Part shown: positions 36,501 to 48,666 of the stretch, in pieces
Layout of the letters: each line of letters begins with the position of its first letter
Position numbering within the stretch: the stretch's first letter is position 1
DNA from: Hyperoodon ampullatus
Lineage: Eukaryota; Chordata; Mammalia; Artiodactyla; Ziphiidae
Assembly (NCBI GenBank): GCA_949752795.1
Contig: CATKHW010000427.1
Coordinates: forward strand, 2,046,001-2,110,000
DNA length: 64,000 nucleotides
Direction of reading: 5' to 3'
Program-made: the position numbers and the translations under genes
Notes under the pieces: model-generated
What the model saw: only the letters and a program-made list of their open reading frames with translations
The model's database searches: none
Told to the model about the DNA's origin: nothing

Positions 36501-38238
36501 TTCCTGGCTGAGGGATATTCCATCGTACGTAAGTACCACAATTTCTTGAACCATGTTTATATTTTCTGGGATACTTAAGGTGTATCCAAGTTGAGGTCCT
36601 TGTATGCAGTGCAGCCCTAAATTTTGGGGTGGCTCTGTCTTATTGATTTTCAGTTTTCCCAAGGTATATTCCCTAGACTGGTAGTGCCCTTGGCTCTGTA
36701 GCTCTGTTCTTTACTTGTTTTAGGGAACAGAATGCACTCCTCCAGAGAGGCAGTTGGCAATATACATCCCGCCCATCAGCATAACAAGGCTCCCTGTTCT
36801 CCAGGGCCTGTCTTGCCTTTCTTGTTCTTACACATTTTGTGGATGTCCCTTTTGACCGGTGGGAAGTGATACTTCTTTGTAGTGCAGATTTGCATTGCCC
36901 GCTTGCTTGCTTGGCCAAAAAGGGCGTATGCGTTTTCTCCTTAATATATTCAGGAGAAAATGCATACGCCCTTTTTGGCCAAGTGCATCATTGTCGAAGT
37001 TGTGCCCCTCTTCCTGTGCTTTAAAGGTGATTCCAACGTACCTCTTGTAATCTGTTTCCTGCTATGCTGCCTCGCTTTGAAGTCCGCCTCGTTGCCTTCC
37101 TTCAACAGATTTTTGGAAGATAGTTGTCCTTTATTACTCGGCCAGGTTGTGAATTGCTGTGCCAATGAGCTCCATTTTTCAACTCGTTTTTGGTGAGCTG
37201 ACCGCAAGTCCAAAATTTTGGTTCAGGACCTATACTGGTTCCCGGTGGGTGGCTGAGAATTTGGTTAATTCTTCTTCCTGCCGGGAAATTACAGTGATAT
37301 GTGCCCGTCCAAATGCCTAACAGCTACTCTCTCATTGGTTCTCCCTCTTCCCTTTCATCCTCTGCCAAATTGGCAACCTGTGCGAACCAAGAGGTTAAAG
37401 GGGCTGTCTCTCCAAGTTGGGAGGTTGATAGTAAAGCAGACGGAAAGTCAAACCGGAGCACCAGGAGAGGGACTATTCGTTGAGTTTAGAAACCTTTCGT
37501 ATTCACAGTGTGTCCGTTCCCTAGGTTTCCCGCACATGTTATAGCTGTACTAATATTCCCTTCAACCTGGAGAGTGCGGACCCATGGAATGGGTGCCATG
37601 CATTATTGCTTTAAAGGGTCTGCATTTGCTCTCCCAATCTCACCAAGCATCTCAGTCCCAAGTGTCCAGCCTTATGCCACATCCAGCTGTCGTTGTAGAT
37701 AGGGTCATTCCAGCTTTCATCAGAGAACCTGAAGGAATTGTAAAGAATTTCCCAGTTTTTTTGTTTTGTTTTTGAAATTCCTTTTAATAGTGGGTTTGAG
37801 CTGATTCTCGCTGCCATGTTTATGCCAGTCTAGACACACTTAATTCCCTTACGGAGACATATCAATACATAGGTTTTAAGATTCTTACTAGTCAGATATT
37901 TTCCTCTGCGGGAAATATGGGGTTTTGAGTCCCTTTCACTGAGGACGGTGTAGGTCTTGTGTATTCCATAGTTTGTTTTTGGAACGGTACCTGTGCTTAT
38001 ATCAAACTCTGGTTTTATGCATCACCCCACCTCTCCTTCCCCCTTAAGCAGGTATAAGAGTGTTTTCTAGATGTGAGATACTGCTCTCTTTCCTAACTCA
38101 GTTCAAGTGTAGCCATGTTTACAGGATCTTCATAAGTGATATCTTATGATAAGTTTCTTTTTCTGTGTGACTTATTTCACTTAGAATCATCGTACCTGAA
38201 TCCACCCATTTTGCTGCTACTGGTCTTATGACATTGAT
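36501..38238. repeat. Satellite unit 22 (class D, D'-like)
   Basis: 1738 bp; palindrome at 36910-36983. GTTGTCC and AAAGCAGACG replace the D marks of units 4 and 13. Private TTTTAATAG and CACTTAATTC near 37784 and 37841. Confidence 0.94.
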
Positions 38239-39974
38239 TTCATGGCTGAGGGATATTCCATCGTACGTAAGTACCACAATTTTTTGAACCATGTTTATAT
38301 TTTCTGGGATACTTAATGTGTATCCAAGTTGAGGTCCTTGTATGCAGTGCAGCCCTAAATTTTGGGGTGGCTCTGTCTTATTGATTTTCAGTTTTCCCAA
38401 GGTATATTCCCTAGACTGGTAGTGCCCTTGGCTCTGTAGCTCTGTTCTTTACTTGTTTTAGGGAACAGAATGCACTCCTCCAGAGAGGCAGTTGGCAATT
38501 TACATCCCGCCCATCAGCATAACAAGGCTCCCTGTTCTCCAGGGCCTGTCTTGCCTTTCTTGTTCTTACACATTTTGTGGATGTCCCTTTTGACCGGTGG
38601 GAAGTGATACTTCTTTGTAGTGCAGATTTGCATTGCCCGCTTGCTTGCTTGGCCAAAAAGGGCGTATGCGTTTTCTCCTTAATATATTCAGGAGAAAATG
38701 CATACGCCCTTTTTGGCCAAGTGCATCATTGTCGAAGTTGAGCCCCTCTTCCTGTGCTTTAAAGGTGATTCCAACGTACCTCTTGTAATCTGTTTCCTGC
38801 TATGCTGCCTCGCTTTGAAGTCCGCCTCGTTGCCTTCCTTCAACAGATTTTTGGAAGATAGTTGTCCTTTATTACTCGGCCAGGTTGTGAATTGCTGTGC
38901 CAATGAGCTCCATTTTTCAACTCGTTTTTGGTGAGCTGACCGCAAGTCCAAAATTTTGGTTCAGGACCTATACTGGTTCCCGGTGGGTGGCTGAGAATTT
39001 GGTTAATTCTTCTTCCTGCCGGGAAATTACAGTGATATGTGCCCGTCCAAATGCCTAACAGCTACTCTCTCATTGGTTCTCCCTCTTCCCTTTCATCCTC
39101 TGCCAAATTGGCAACCTGTGCGAACCAAGAGGTTAAAGGGGCTGTCTCTCCAAGTTGGGAGGTTGATAGTAAAGCAGACGGAAAGTCAAACCGGAGCACC
39201 AGGAGAGGGACTATTCGTTGAGTTTAGAAACCTTTCGTATTCAGTGTGTCCGTTCTCTAGGTTTCCCGCACATGTTATAGCTGTAGTAATATTCCCTTCA
39301 ACCTGGAGAGTTCGGACCCATGGAAAGGGTGCCATGCATTATTGATTTAAAGGGTCTGCATTTGCTCACCCAATCTCACCAATCGTCTCAGTCCCAAGTG
39401 TCCCTCCTTATGCCACATCCAGCTCTCATTGTAGATAGGGTCATTCCAGCTTTCATCAGAGACCCTGAAGGAATTGTAAAGAATTTCCCAGTTTTTTTGT
39501 TTTGTTTTTGAAATTCCTTTTTATAGTGGGTTTGAGCTGATTCTCGCTGCCATGTTTATGCCAGTCTAGACACACTTGATTCCCTTACGGAGACATATCA
39601 ATACATAGGTTTTAAGATTCTTACTAGTCAGATATTTTCCTCTGCGGGAAATATGGGGTTTTGAGTCCCTTTCACTGAGGAAGGTATAGGTCTCGTCTAT
39701 TCCATAGTTGGTTTTTGGAGCGGTACCTGTGCTTATATCAAACTCTGGTTTTATGCATCACACCACCTCTCCTTCCCCCTTAAGCAGGCATAAGAGTGTT
39801 TTCTAAATGTGAGACTCTGTTCTCTATCCTAACTCAGTTCAAGTGTAGCCATGTTTACAGGATCTTCATAAGTGATATCTTATGATAAGTTTCTTTTTCT
39901 GTGTGACTTATTTCACTTAGAATCATCGTACCTGAATCCACCCATTTTGCAGCTACTGGTCTTATGACATTGAT
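38239..39974. repeat. Satellite unit 23 (class B')
   Basis: 1736 bp; palindrome at 38648-38721. GTTGAGCCCC near 38737 and CTTAATGTG in the head. Confidence 0.95.
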
Positions 39975-41713
39975 TTCATGGCTGAGGGATATTCCATCGT
40001 ACGTAAGTACCACAATTTTTTGAACCATTTTTGTATTTCCTTGGATACTTAAGGTGTACCCAAGTTGAGGTCCTTGTAAGCAGTGCAGCCCTAAATTTTG
40101 GGGTGGCTCTGTCTTATTGATTTTCAGTTTTCCCAAGGTATATTCCCTAGACTGGTAGTGCCCTTGGCTCTGTAGCTCTGTTCTTTACTTGTTTTAGGGA
40201 ACAGAATGCACTCCTACAGAGAGGCAGTTGGCAATTTACATCCCGCCCATCAGCATAACAAGGCTCCCTGTTCTCCAGGGCCTGTCTTGCCTTTCTTGTT
40301 CTTACACATTTTGTGGATGTCCCTTTTGACCGGTGGGAAGTGATACTTCTTTGTAGTGCAGATTTGCATTGCCCGCTTGCTTGCTTGGCCAAAAAGGGCG
40401 TATGCGTTTTCTCCAGAATATATTCAGGAGAAAATGCATACGCCCTTTTTGGCCAAGTGCATCATTGTCGAAGTTGGGCCCCTCTTCCTATGCTTTAAAG
40501 GCGATTCCAACGTACCTCTTGAAATCTGTTTCCTGCTATTCTGCCTCGCTTTCAAGTCCGCCTCGTTGCCTTCCCTCAACAGATTTTTGGACGATAGTTG
40601 TCCTTTATTACTCGGCCAGTTTGTGAATTGCTGTGCCCCTGAGCTCCATTTTTCAACTCGTTTTTGGTGAGCTGACCGCAAGTCCAAAATTTTGGTTCAG
40701 GACCTATACTGGTTCCCGGTGGGTGGCTGAGAATTTGGTTAATTCTTCTTCCTGCCGGGAAATTACAGTGATATGTGGCCGTCCAAATGCCTAACAGCTA
40801 CTCTCTCATTGGTTCTCCCTCTTCCCTTTCATTCTCTGCCAAATTGGCAACCTGTGCGAACCAAGAGGTTAAAGGGGCTGTCTCTCCAAGTTGGGAGGTT
40901 GATAGTAAAGCAGACGGAAAGTCAAACCGGAGCACCAGGAGAGGGACTATTCGTTGAGTTTTAGAAACCTTTCGTATTCACAGTGTGTCCGTTCTCTAGG
41001 TTTCCTGCACATGTTATGGCTGTAGTAATATTCCCTTCAACCTGGAGAGTTCGGACCCATGGAATGGGTGCCATGCATTATTGATTTAAAGGGTCTGCAT
41101 TTGCTCACCCAATCTCACCAATCGTCTCAGTCCCAAGTGTCCCTCCTTATGCCACATCCAGCTGTCGTTGTAGATAGGGTCATTCCAGCTTTCATCAGAG
41201 ACCCTGAAGGAATTGTAAAGAATTACACAGTTTTTTTGTTTTGTTTTTGAAATTCCTTTTTATAGTGGGTTTGAGCTGATTCTCGCTGCCATGTTTATGC
41301 CAGTCTAGACACACTTGATTCCCTTACGGAGACATATCAATACATAGGTTTTAAGATTCTTACTAGTCAGATATTTTCCTCTGCGGGAAATATGGGATTT
41401 TGAGTCCCTTTCGCTGAGGACGGTGTAGGTCTTGTCTATTCCATAGTTGGTTTTTGGAGCGGTACCTGTGCTTATATCAAACTCTGGTTTTATGCATCAC
41501 CCCACCTCTCCTTCCCCCTTAAGCAGGTATAAGAGTGTTTTCTAAATGTGAGACACTGTTCTCTTTCCTAACTCAGTTCAAGTGTAGCCATGTTTACAGG
41601 ATCTTCATAAGTGATATCTTATGATAAGTTTCTTTTTCTGTGTGACTTATTTCACTTAGAATCATCGTACCTGAATCCACCCATTTTGCTGCTACTGGTC
41701 TTATGACATTGAT
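39975..41713. repeat. Satellite unit 24 (class C')
   Basis: 1739 bp; palindrome at 40384-40457. TTACAC near 41225; private GTTGGGCCCC near 40475. Confidence 0.95.
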
Positions 41714-43451
41714 TTCCTGGCTGAGGGATATTCCATCGTACGTAAGTACCACAATTTCTTGAACCATGTTTATATTTTCTGGGATACTTAAGGTGTATCC
41801 AAGTTGAGGTCCTTGTATGCAGTGCAGCCCTAAATTTTGGGGTGGCTCTGTCTTATTGATTTTCAGTTTTCCCAAGGTATATTCCCTAGACTGGTAGTGC
41901 CCTTGGCTCTGTAGCTCTGTTCTTTACTTGTTTTAGGGAACAGAATGCACTCCTCCAGAGAGGCAGTTGGCAATATACATCCCGCCCATCAGCATAACAA
42001 GGCTCCCTGTTCTCCAGGGCCTGTCTTGCCTTTCTTGTTCTTACACATTTTGTGGATGTCCCTTTTGACCGGTGGGAAGTGATACTTCTTTGTAGTGCAG
42101 ATTTGCATTGCCCGCTTGCTTGCTTGGCCAAAAAGGGCGTATGCGTTTTCTCCTTAATATATTCAGGAGAAAATGCATACGCCCTTTTTGGCCAAGTGCA
42201 TCATTGTCGAAGTTGTGCCCCTCTTCCTGTGCTTTAAAGGTGATTCCAACGTACCTCTTGTAATCTGTTTCCTGCTATGCTGCCTCGCTTTGAAGTCCGC
42301 CTCGTTGCCTTCCTTCAACAGATTTTTGGAAGATAGTTGTCCTTTATTACTCGGCCAGGTTGTGAATTGCTGTGCCAATGAGCTCCATTTTTCAACTCGT
42401 TTTTGGTGAGCTGACCGCAAGTCCAAAATTTTGGTTCAGGACCTATACTGGTTCCCGGTGGGTGGCTGAGAATTTGGTTAATTCTTCTTCCTGCCGGGAA
42501 ATTACAGTGATATGTGCCCGTCCAAATGCCTAACAGCTACTCTCTCATTGGTTCTCCCTCTTCCCTTTCATCCTCTGCCAAATTGGCAACCTGTGCGAAC
42601 CAAGAGGTTAAAGGGGCTGTCTCTCCAAGTTGGGAGGTTGATAGTAAAGCAGACGGAAAGTCAAACCGGAGCACCAGGAGAGGGACTATTCGTTGAGTTT
42701 AGAAACCTTTCGTATTCACAGTGTGTCCGTTCCCTAGGTTTCCCGCACATGTTATAGCTGTACTAATATTCCCTTCAACCTGGAGAGTGCGGACCCATGG
42801 AATGGGTGCCATGCATTATTGCTTTAAAGGGTCTGCATTTGCTCTCCCAATCTCACCAAGCATCTCAGTCCCAAGTGTCCAGCCTTATGCCACATCCAGC
42901 TGTCGTTGTAGATAGGGTCATTCCAGCTTTCATCAGAGAACCTGAAGGAATTGTAAAGAATTTCCCAGTTTTTTTGTTTTGTTTTTGAAATTCCTTTTTA
43001 TAGTGGGTTTGAGCTGATTCTCGCTGCCATGTTTATGCCAGTCTAGACCCACTTGATTCCCTTACGGAGACATATCAATACATAGGTTTTAAGATTCTTA
43101 CTAGTCAGATATTTTCCTCTGCGGGAAATATGGGGTTTTGAGTCCCTTTCACTGAGGACGGTGTAGGTCTTGTGTATTCCATAGTTTGTTTTTGGAACGG
43201 TACCTGTGCTTATATCAAACTCTGGTTTTATGCATCACCCCACCTCTCCTTCCCCCTTAAGCAGGTATAAGAGTGTTTTCTAGATGTGAGATACTGCTCT
43301 CTTTCCTAACTCAGTTCAAGTGTAGCCATGTTTACAGGATCTTCATAAGTGATATCTTATGATAAGTTTCTTTTTCTGTGTGACTTATTTCACTTAGAAT
43401 CATCGTACCTGAATCCACCCATTTTGCTGCTACTGGTCTTATGACATTGAT
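41714..43451. repeat. Satellite unit 25 (class D')
   Basis: 1738 bp; palindrome at 42123-42196. AGACCCAC near 43047. Confidence 0.95.
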
Positions 43452-45189
43452 TTCATGGCTGAGGGATATTCCATCGTACGTAAGTACCACAATTTTTTGA
43501 ACCATGTTTATATTTTCTGGGATACTTAATGTGTATCCAAGTTGAGGTCCTTGTATGCAGTGCAGCCCTAAATTTTGGGGTGGCTCTGTCTTATTGATTT
43601 TCAGTTTTCCCAAGGTATATTCCCTAGACTGGTAGTGCCCTTGGCTCTGTAGCTCTGTTCTTTACTTGTTTTAGGGAACAGAATGCACTCCTCCAGAGAG
43701 GCAGTTGGCAATTTACATCCCGCCCATCAGCATAACAAGGCTCCCTGTTCTCCAGGGCCTGTCTTGCCTTTCTTGTTCTTACACATTTTGTGGATGTCCC
43801 TTTTGACCGGTAGGAAGTGATACTTCTTTGTAGTGCAGATTTGCATTGCCCGCTTGCTTGCTTGGCCAAAAAGGGCGTATGCGTTTTCTCCTGAATATAT
43901 TCAGGAGAAAACGCATACGCCCTTTTTGGCCAAGTGCATCATTGTCGAAGTTGTGCCCCTCTTCCTGTGCTTTAAAGGCGATTCCAACGTACCTCTTGAA
44001 ATCTGTTTCCTGCTATTCTGCCTCGCTTTCAAGTCCCCCTCGTTGCCTTCCCTCAACAGATTTTTGGACGATAGTTGTCCTTTATTACTCGGCCAGTTTG
44101 TGAATTGCTGTGCCCCTGAGCTCCATTTTTCAACTCGTTTTTGGTGAGCTGACCGCAAGTCCAAAATTTTGGTTCAGGACCTATACTGGTTCCCGGTGGG
44201 TGGCTGAGAATTTGGTTAATTCTTCTTCCTGCTGGGAAATTACAGTGATATGTGCCCGTCCAAATGCCTAACAGCTACTCTCTCATTGGTTCTCCCTCTT
44301 CCCTTTCATTCTCTGCCAAATTGGCAACCTGTGCGAACCAGGAGGTTAAAGGGGCTGTCTCTCCAAGTTGGGAGGTTGATAGTAAAGCAGACAGAAAGTC
44401 AAACCGGAGCACCCGGAGAGGGACTATTCGTTGAGTTTTAGAAACCTTTCGTATTCACAGTGTGTCCGTTCCCTAGGTTTCCCGCACATGTTATAGCTGT
44501 AGTAATATTCCCTTCAACCTGGAGAGTGCGGACCCATGGAATGGGTGCCATGCATTATTGCTTTAAAGGGTCTGCATTTGCTCTCCCAATCTCACCAAGC
44601 ATCTCAGTCCCAAGTGTCCAGCCTTATGCCACATCCAGCTGTCGTTGTAGATAGGGTCATTCCAGCTTTCATCAGAGAACCTGAAGGAATTGTAAAGAAT
44701 TTCCCAGTTTTTTTGTTTTGTTTTGAAATTCCTTTTTATAGTGGGTTTGAGCTGATTCTCGCTGCCATGTTTATGCCAGTCTAGACACACTTGATTCCCT
44801 TACGGAGACATATCAATACATAGGTTTTAAGATTCTTACTAGTCAGATATTTTCCTCTGCGGGAAATATGGGGTTTTGAGTCCCTTTCACTGAGGACGGT
44901 GTAGGTCTTGTGTATTCCATAGTTTGTTTTTGGAACGGTACCTGTGCTTATATCAAACTCTGGTTTTATGCATCACCCCACCTCTCCTTCCCCCTTAAGC
45001 AGGTATAAGAGTGTTTTCTAAATGTGAGACACTGTTCTCTTTCCTAACTCAGTTCAAGTGTAGCCATGTTTACAGGATCTTCATAAGTGATATCTTATGA
45101 TAAGTTTCTTTTTCTGTGTGACTTATTTCACTTAGAATCATCGTACCTGAATCCACCCATTTTGCTGCTACTGGTCTTATGACATTGAT
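43452..45189. repeat. Satellite unit 26 (class E, changing at its 3' end)
   Basis: 1738 bp because of one lost T in the T-rich tract near 44720, not the D-type deletion. Perfect palindrome at 43861-43934. It matches unit 17 to about 44.4 kb and diverges after that. Confidence 0.93.
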
Positions 45190-46928
45190 TTCATGGCTGA
45201 GGGATATTCCATCGTACGTAAGTACCACAATTTTTTGAACCATGTTTATATTTTCTGGGATACTTAAGGTGTATCCAAGTTGAGGTCCTTGTATTCAGTG
45301 CAGCCCTAAATTTTGGGGTGGCTCTGTCTTATTGATTTTCAGTTTTCCCAAGGTATATTCCCTAGACTGGTAGTGCCCTTGGCTCTGTAGCTCTGTTCTT
45401 TACTTGTTTTAGGGAACAGAATGCACTCCTCCAGAGAGGCAGTTGGCAATATACATCCCGCCCATCAGCATAACAAGGCTCCCTGTTCTCCAGGGCCTGT
45501 CTTGCCTTTCTTGTTCTTACACATTTTGTGGATGTCCCTTTTGACCGGTGGGAAGTGATACTTCTTTGTAGTGCAGATTTGCATTGCCCGCTTGCTTGCT
45601 TGGCCAAAAAGGGCGTATGCGTTTTCTCCTTAATATATTCAGGAGAAAACGCATACGCCCTTTTTGGCCAAGTGCATCATTGTCGAAGTTGTGCCCCTCT
45701 TCCTGTGCTTTAAAGGCGATTCCAACGTACCTCTTGTAATCTGTTTCCTGCTATGCTGCCTCGCTTTCAAGTCCGCCTCGTTGCCTTCCCTCATCAGATT
45801 TTTGGACGATAGTTGTCCTTTATTACTCGGCCAGTTTGTGAATTGCTGTGCCCCTGAGCTCCATTTTTCAACTCGTTTTTGGAGAGCTGACCGCAAGTCC
45901 AAAATTTTGGTTCAGGACCTATACTGGTTCCCGGTGGGTGGCTGAGAATTTGGTTAATTCTTCTTCCTGCCGGGAAATTACAGTGATATGTGCCCGTCCA
46001 AATGCCTAACAGCTACTCTCTCATTGGTTCTCCCTCTTCCCTTTCATCCTCTGCCAAATTGGCAACCTGTGCGAACCAAGAGGTTAAAGGGGCTGTCTCT
46101 CCAAGTTGGGAGGTTGATAGTAAAGCAGACGGAAAGTCAAACCGGAGCACCAGGAGAGGGACTATTCGTTGAGTTTTAGAAACCTTTCGTATTCACAGTG
46201 TGTCCGTTCTCTAGGTTTCCTGCACATGTTATGGCCGTAGTAATATTCCCTTCAACCTGGAGAGTTCGGACCCATGGAATGGGTGCCATGCATTATTGCT
46301 TTAAAGGGTCTGCATTTGCTCACCCAATCTCACCAATCGTCTCAGTCCCAAGTGTCCCTCCTTATGCCACATCCAGCTGTCGTTGTAGATAGGGTCATTC
46401 CAGCTTTCATCAGAGACCCTGAAGGAATTGTAAAGAATTTCCCAGTTTTTTTGTTTTGTTTTTGAAATTCCTTTTTATAGTGGGTTTGAGCTGATTCTCG
46501 CTGCCATGTTTATGCCAGTCTAGACACACTTGATTCCCTTACGGAGACATATCAATACATAGGTTTTAAGATTCTTACTAGTCAGATATTTTCCTCTGCG
46601 GGAAATATGGGGTTTTGAGTCCCTTTCACTGAGGACGGTGTAGGTCTTGTCTATTCCATAGTTGGTTTTTGGAACGGTACCTGTGCTTATATCAAACTCT
46701 GGTTTTATGCATCACCCCACCTCTCCTTCCCCCTTAAGCAGGTATAAGAGTGTTTTCTAAATGTGAGACACTGTTCTCTTTCCTAACTCAGTTCAAGTGT
46801 AGCCATGTTTACAGGATCTTCATAAGTGATATCTTATGATAAGTTTCTTTTTCTGTGTGACTTATTTCACTTAGAATCATCGTACCTGAATCCACCCATT
46901 TTGCTGCTACTGGTCTTATGACATTGAT
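45190..46928. repeat. Satellite unit 27 (mosaic)
   Basis: 1739 bp; palindrome at 45599-45672 with one mismatch (a B/D-type left arm next to an A/F-type right arm). A T at about 45295 puts a stop in the L1 ORF2 relic. TTTGGAGAGCTGAC near 45879 is shared with unit 30. Confidence 0.93.
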
Positions 46929-48666
46929 TTCATGGCTGAGGGATATTCCATCGTACGTAAGTACCACAATTTTTTGAACCATGTTTATATTTTCTGGGAT
47001 ACTTAAGGTGTATCCAAGTTGAGGTCCTTGTATGCAGTGCAGCCCTACATTTTGGGGTGGCTCTGTCTTATTGATTTTCAGTTTTCCCAAGGTATATTCC
47101 CTAGACTGGTAGTGCCCTTGGCTCTGTAGCTCTGTTCTTTACTTGTTTTAGGGAACAGAATGCACTCCTCCAGAGAGGCAGTTGGCAATTTACATCCCGC
47201 CCATCAGCATAACAAGGCTCCCTGTTCTCCAGGGCCTGTCTTGCCTTTCTTGTTCTTACACATTTTGTGGATGTCCCTTTTGACCGGTGGGAAGTGATAC
47301 TTCTTTGTAGTGCAGATTTGCATTGCCCGCTTGCTTGCTTGGCCAAAAAGGGCGTATGCGTTTTCTCCTGAATATATTCAGGAGAAAACGCATACGCCCT
47401 TTTTGGCCAAGTGCATCATTGTCGAAGTTGTGCCCCTCTTCCTGTGCTTTAAAGGCGATTCCAACGTACCTCTTGAAATCTGTTTCCTGCTATTCTGCCT
47501 CGCTTTCAAGTCCGCCTCGTTGCCTTCCCTCAACAGATTTTTGGACGATAGTTGTCCTTTATTACTCGGCCAGTTTGTGAATTGCTGTGCCCCTGAGCTC
47601 CATTTTTCAACTCGTTTTTGGTGAGCTGACCGCAAGTCCAAAATTTTGGTTCAGGACCTATACTGGTTCCCGGTGGATGGCTGAGAATTTGGTTAATTCT
47701 TCTTCCTGCTGGGAAATTACAGTGATATGTGCCCGTCCAAATGCCTAACAGCTACTCTCTCATTGGTTCTCCCTCTTCCCTTTCATCCTAGCCAAATTGG
47801 CAACCTGTGCGAACCAAGAGGTTAAAGGGGCTGTCTCTCCAAGTTGGGAGGTTGATAGTAAAGCAGACGGAAAGTCAAACCGGAGCACCCGGAGAGGGAC
47901 TATTCATTGAGTTTTAGAAACCTTTCGTATTCACAGTGTGTCCGTTCCCTAGGTTTCCCGCACATGTTATAGCTGTAGTAATATTCCCTTCAACCTGGAG
48001 AGTTCGGACCCATGGAATGGGTGCCATGCATTATTGCTTTAAAGGGTCTGCATTTGCTCACCCAATCTCACCAAGCATCTCAGTACCAAGTGTCCAGACT
48101 TATGCCACATCCAGCTGTCGTTGTAGATAGGGTCATTCCAGATTTCATCAGAGAACCTGAAGGAATTGTAAAGAATTTCCCAGTTTTTTTGTTTTGTTTT
48201 TGAAATTCCTTTTTATAGTGGGTTTGAGCTGATTCTCGCTGCCATGTTTATGCCAGTCTAGACACACTTGATTCCCTTACGGAGACATATCAATACATAG
48301 GTTTTATGATTCTTACTAGTCAGATATTTTCCTCTGGGGGAAATATGGGGTTTTGAGTCCCTTTAACTGAGGACGGTGTAGGTCTTGTGTATTCCATAGT
48401 TTGTTTTTGGAACGGTACCTGTGCTTATATCAAACTCTGGTTTTATGCATCACCCCACCTCTCCTTCCCCCTTAAGCAGGTATAAGAGTGTTTTCTAAAT
48501 GTGAGACACTGTCCTCTTTCCTAACTCAGTTCAAGTGTAGCCATGTTTACAGGATCTTCATAAGTGATAACTTATGATAAGTTTCTTTTTCTGTGTGACT
48601 TATTTCACTTAGAATCATCGTACCTGAATCCACCCATTTTGCTGCTACTGGTCTTATGACATTGAT
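46929..48666. repeat. Satellite unit 28 (E/F-like)
   Basis: 1738 bp from a private deletion (CATCCTAGCC, about 47785). Perfect palindrome at 47338-47411. GTGGATGGCTG and CTGCTGGG as in F. Confidence 0.93.

Larger units (their letters stand above)
33026..38238. repeat. Trimer sub-repeat B-C-D, copy 3a
   Basis: 5,213 bp. Its D unit (22) lacks the D-specific bases of copies 1a and 2a and reads like D' there, suggesting conversion between neighbouring trimers. It has its own changes TTTTAATAG (about 37784) and CACTTAATTC (about 37841). Confidence 0.9.
38239..43451. repeat. Trimer sub-repeat B'-C'-D', copy 3b
   Basis: 5,213 bp with the primed-class markers (GTTGAGCCCC near 38738, TTACAC near 41224, AGACCCAC near 43047). 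A private G occurs at about 40477 (GTTGGGCCCC). Confidence 0.9.
31287..45189. repeat. Higher-order repeat, copy 3 (eight units, order lost in the last)
   Basis: Units 19-26 follow the A to E order with the same spacing. Resemblance to copy 2 holds well to about 44.4 kb. It then weakens inside unit 26: C-like TTCTCTG near 44309, a one-T deletion in the T-rich tract near 44720, and a different 3' portion from unit 17. The expected class F unit (27) is a mosaic, so the 9-mer order ends here. Confidence 0.88.
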
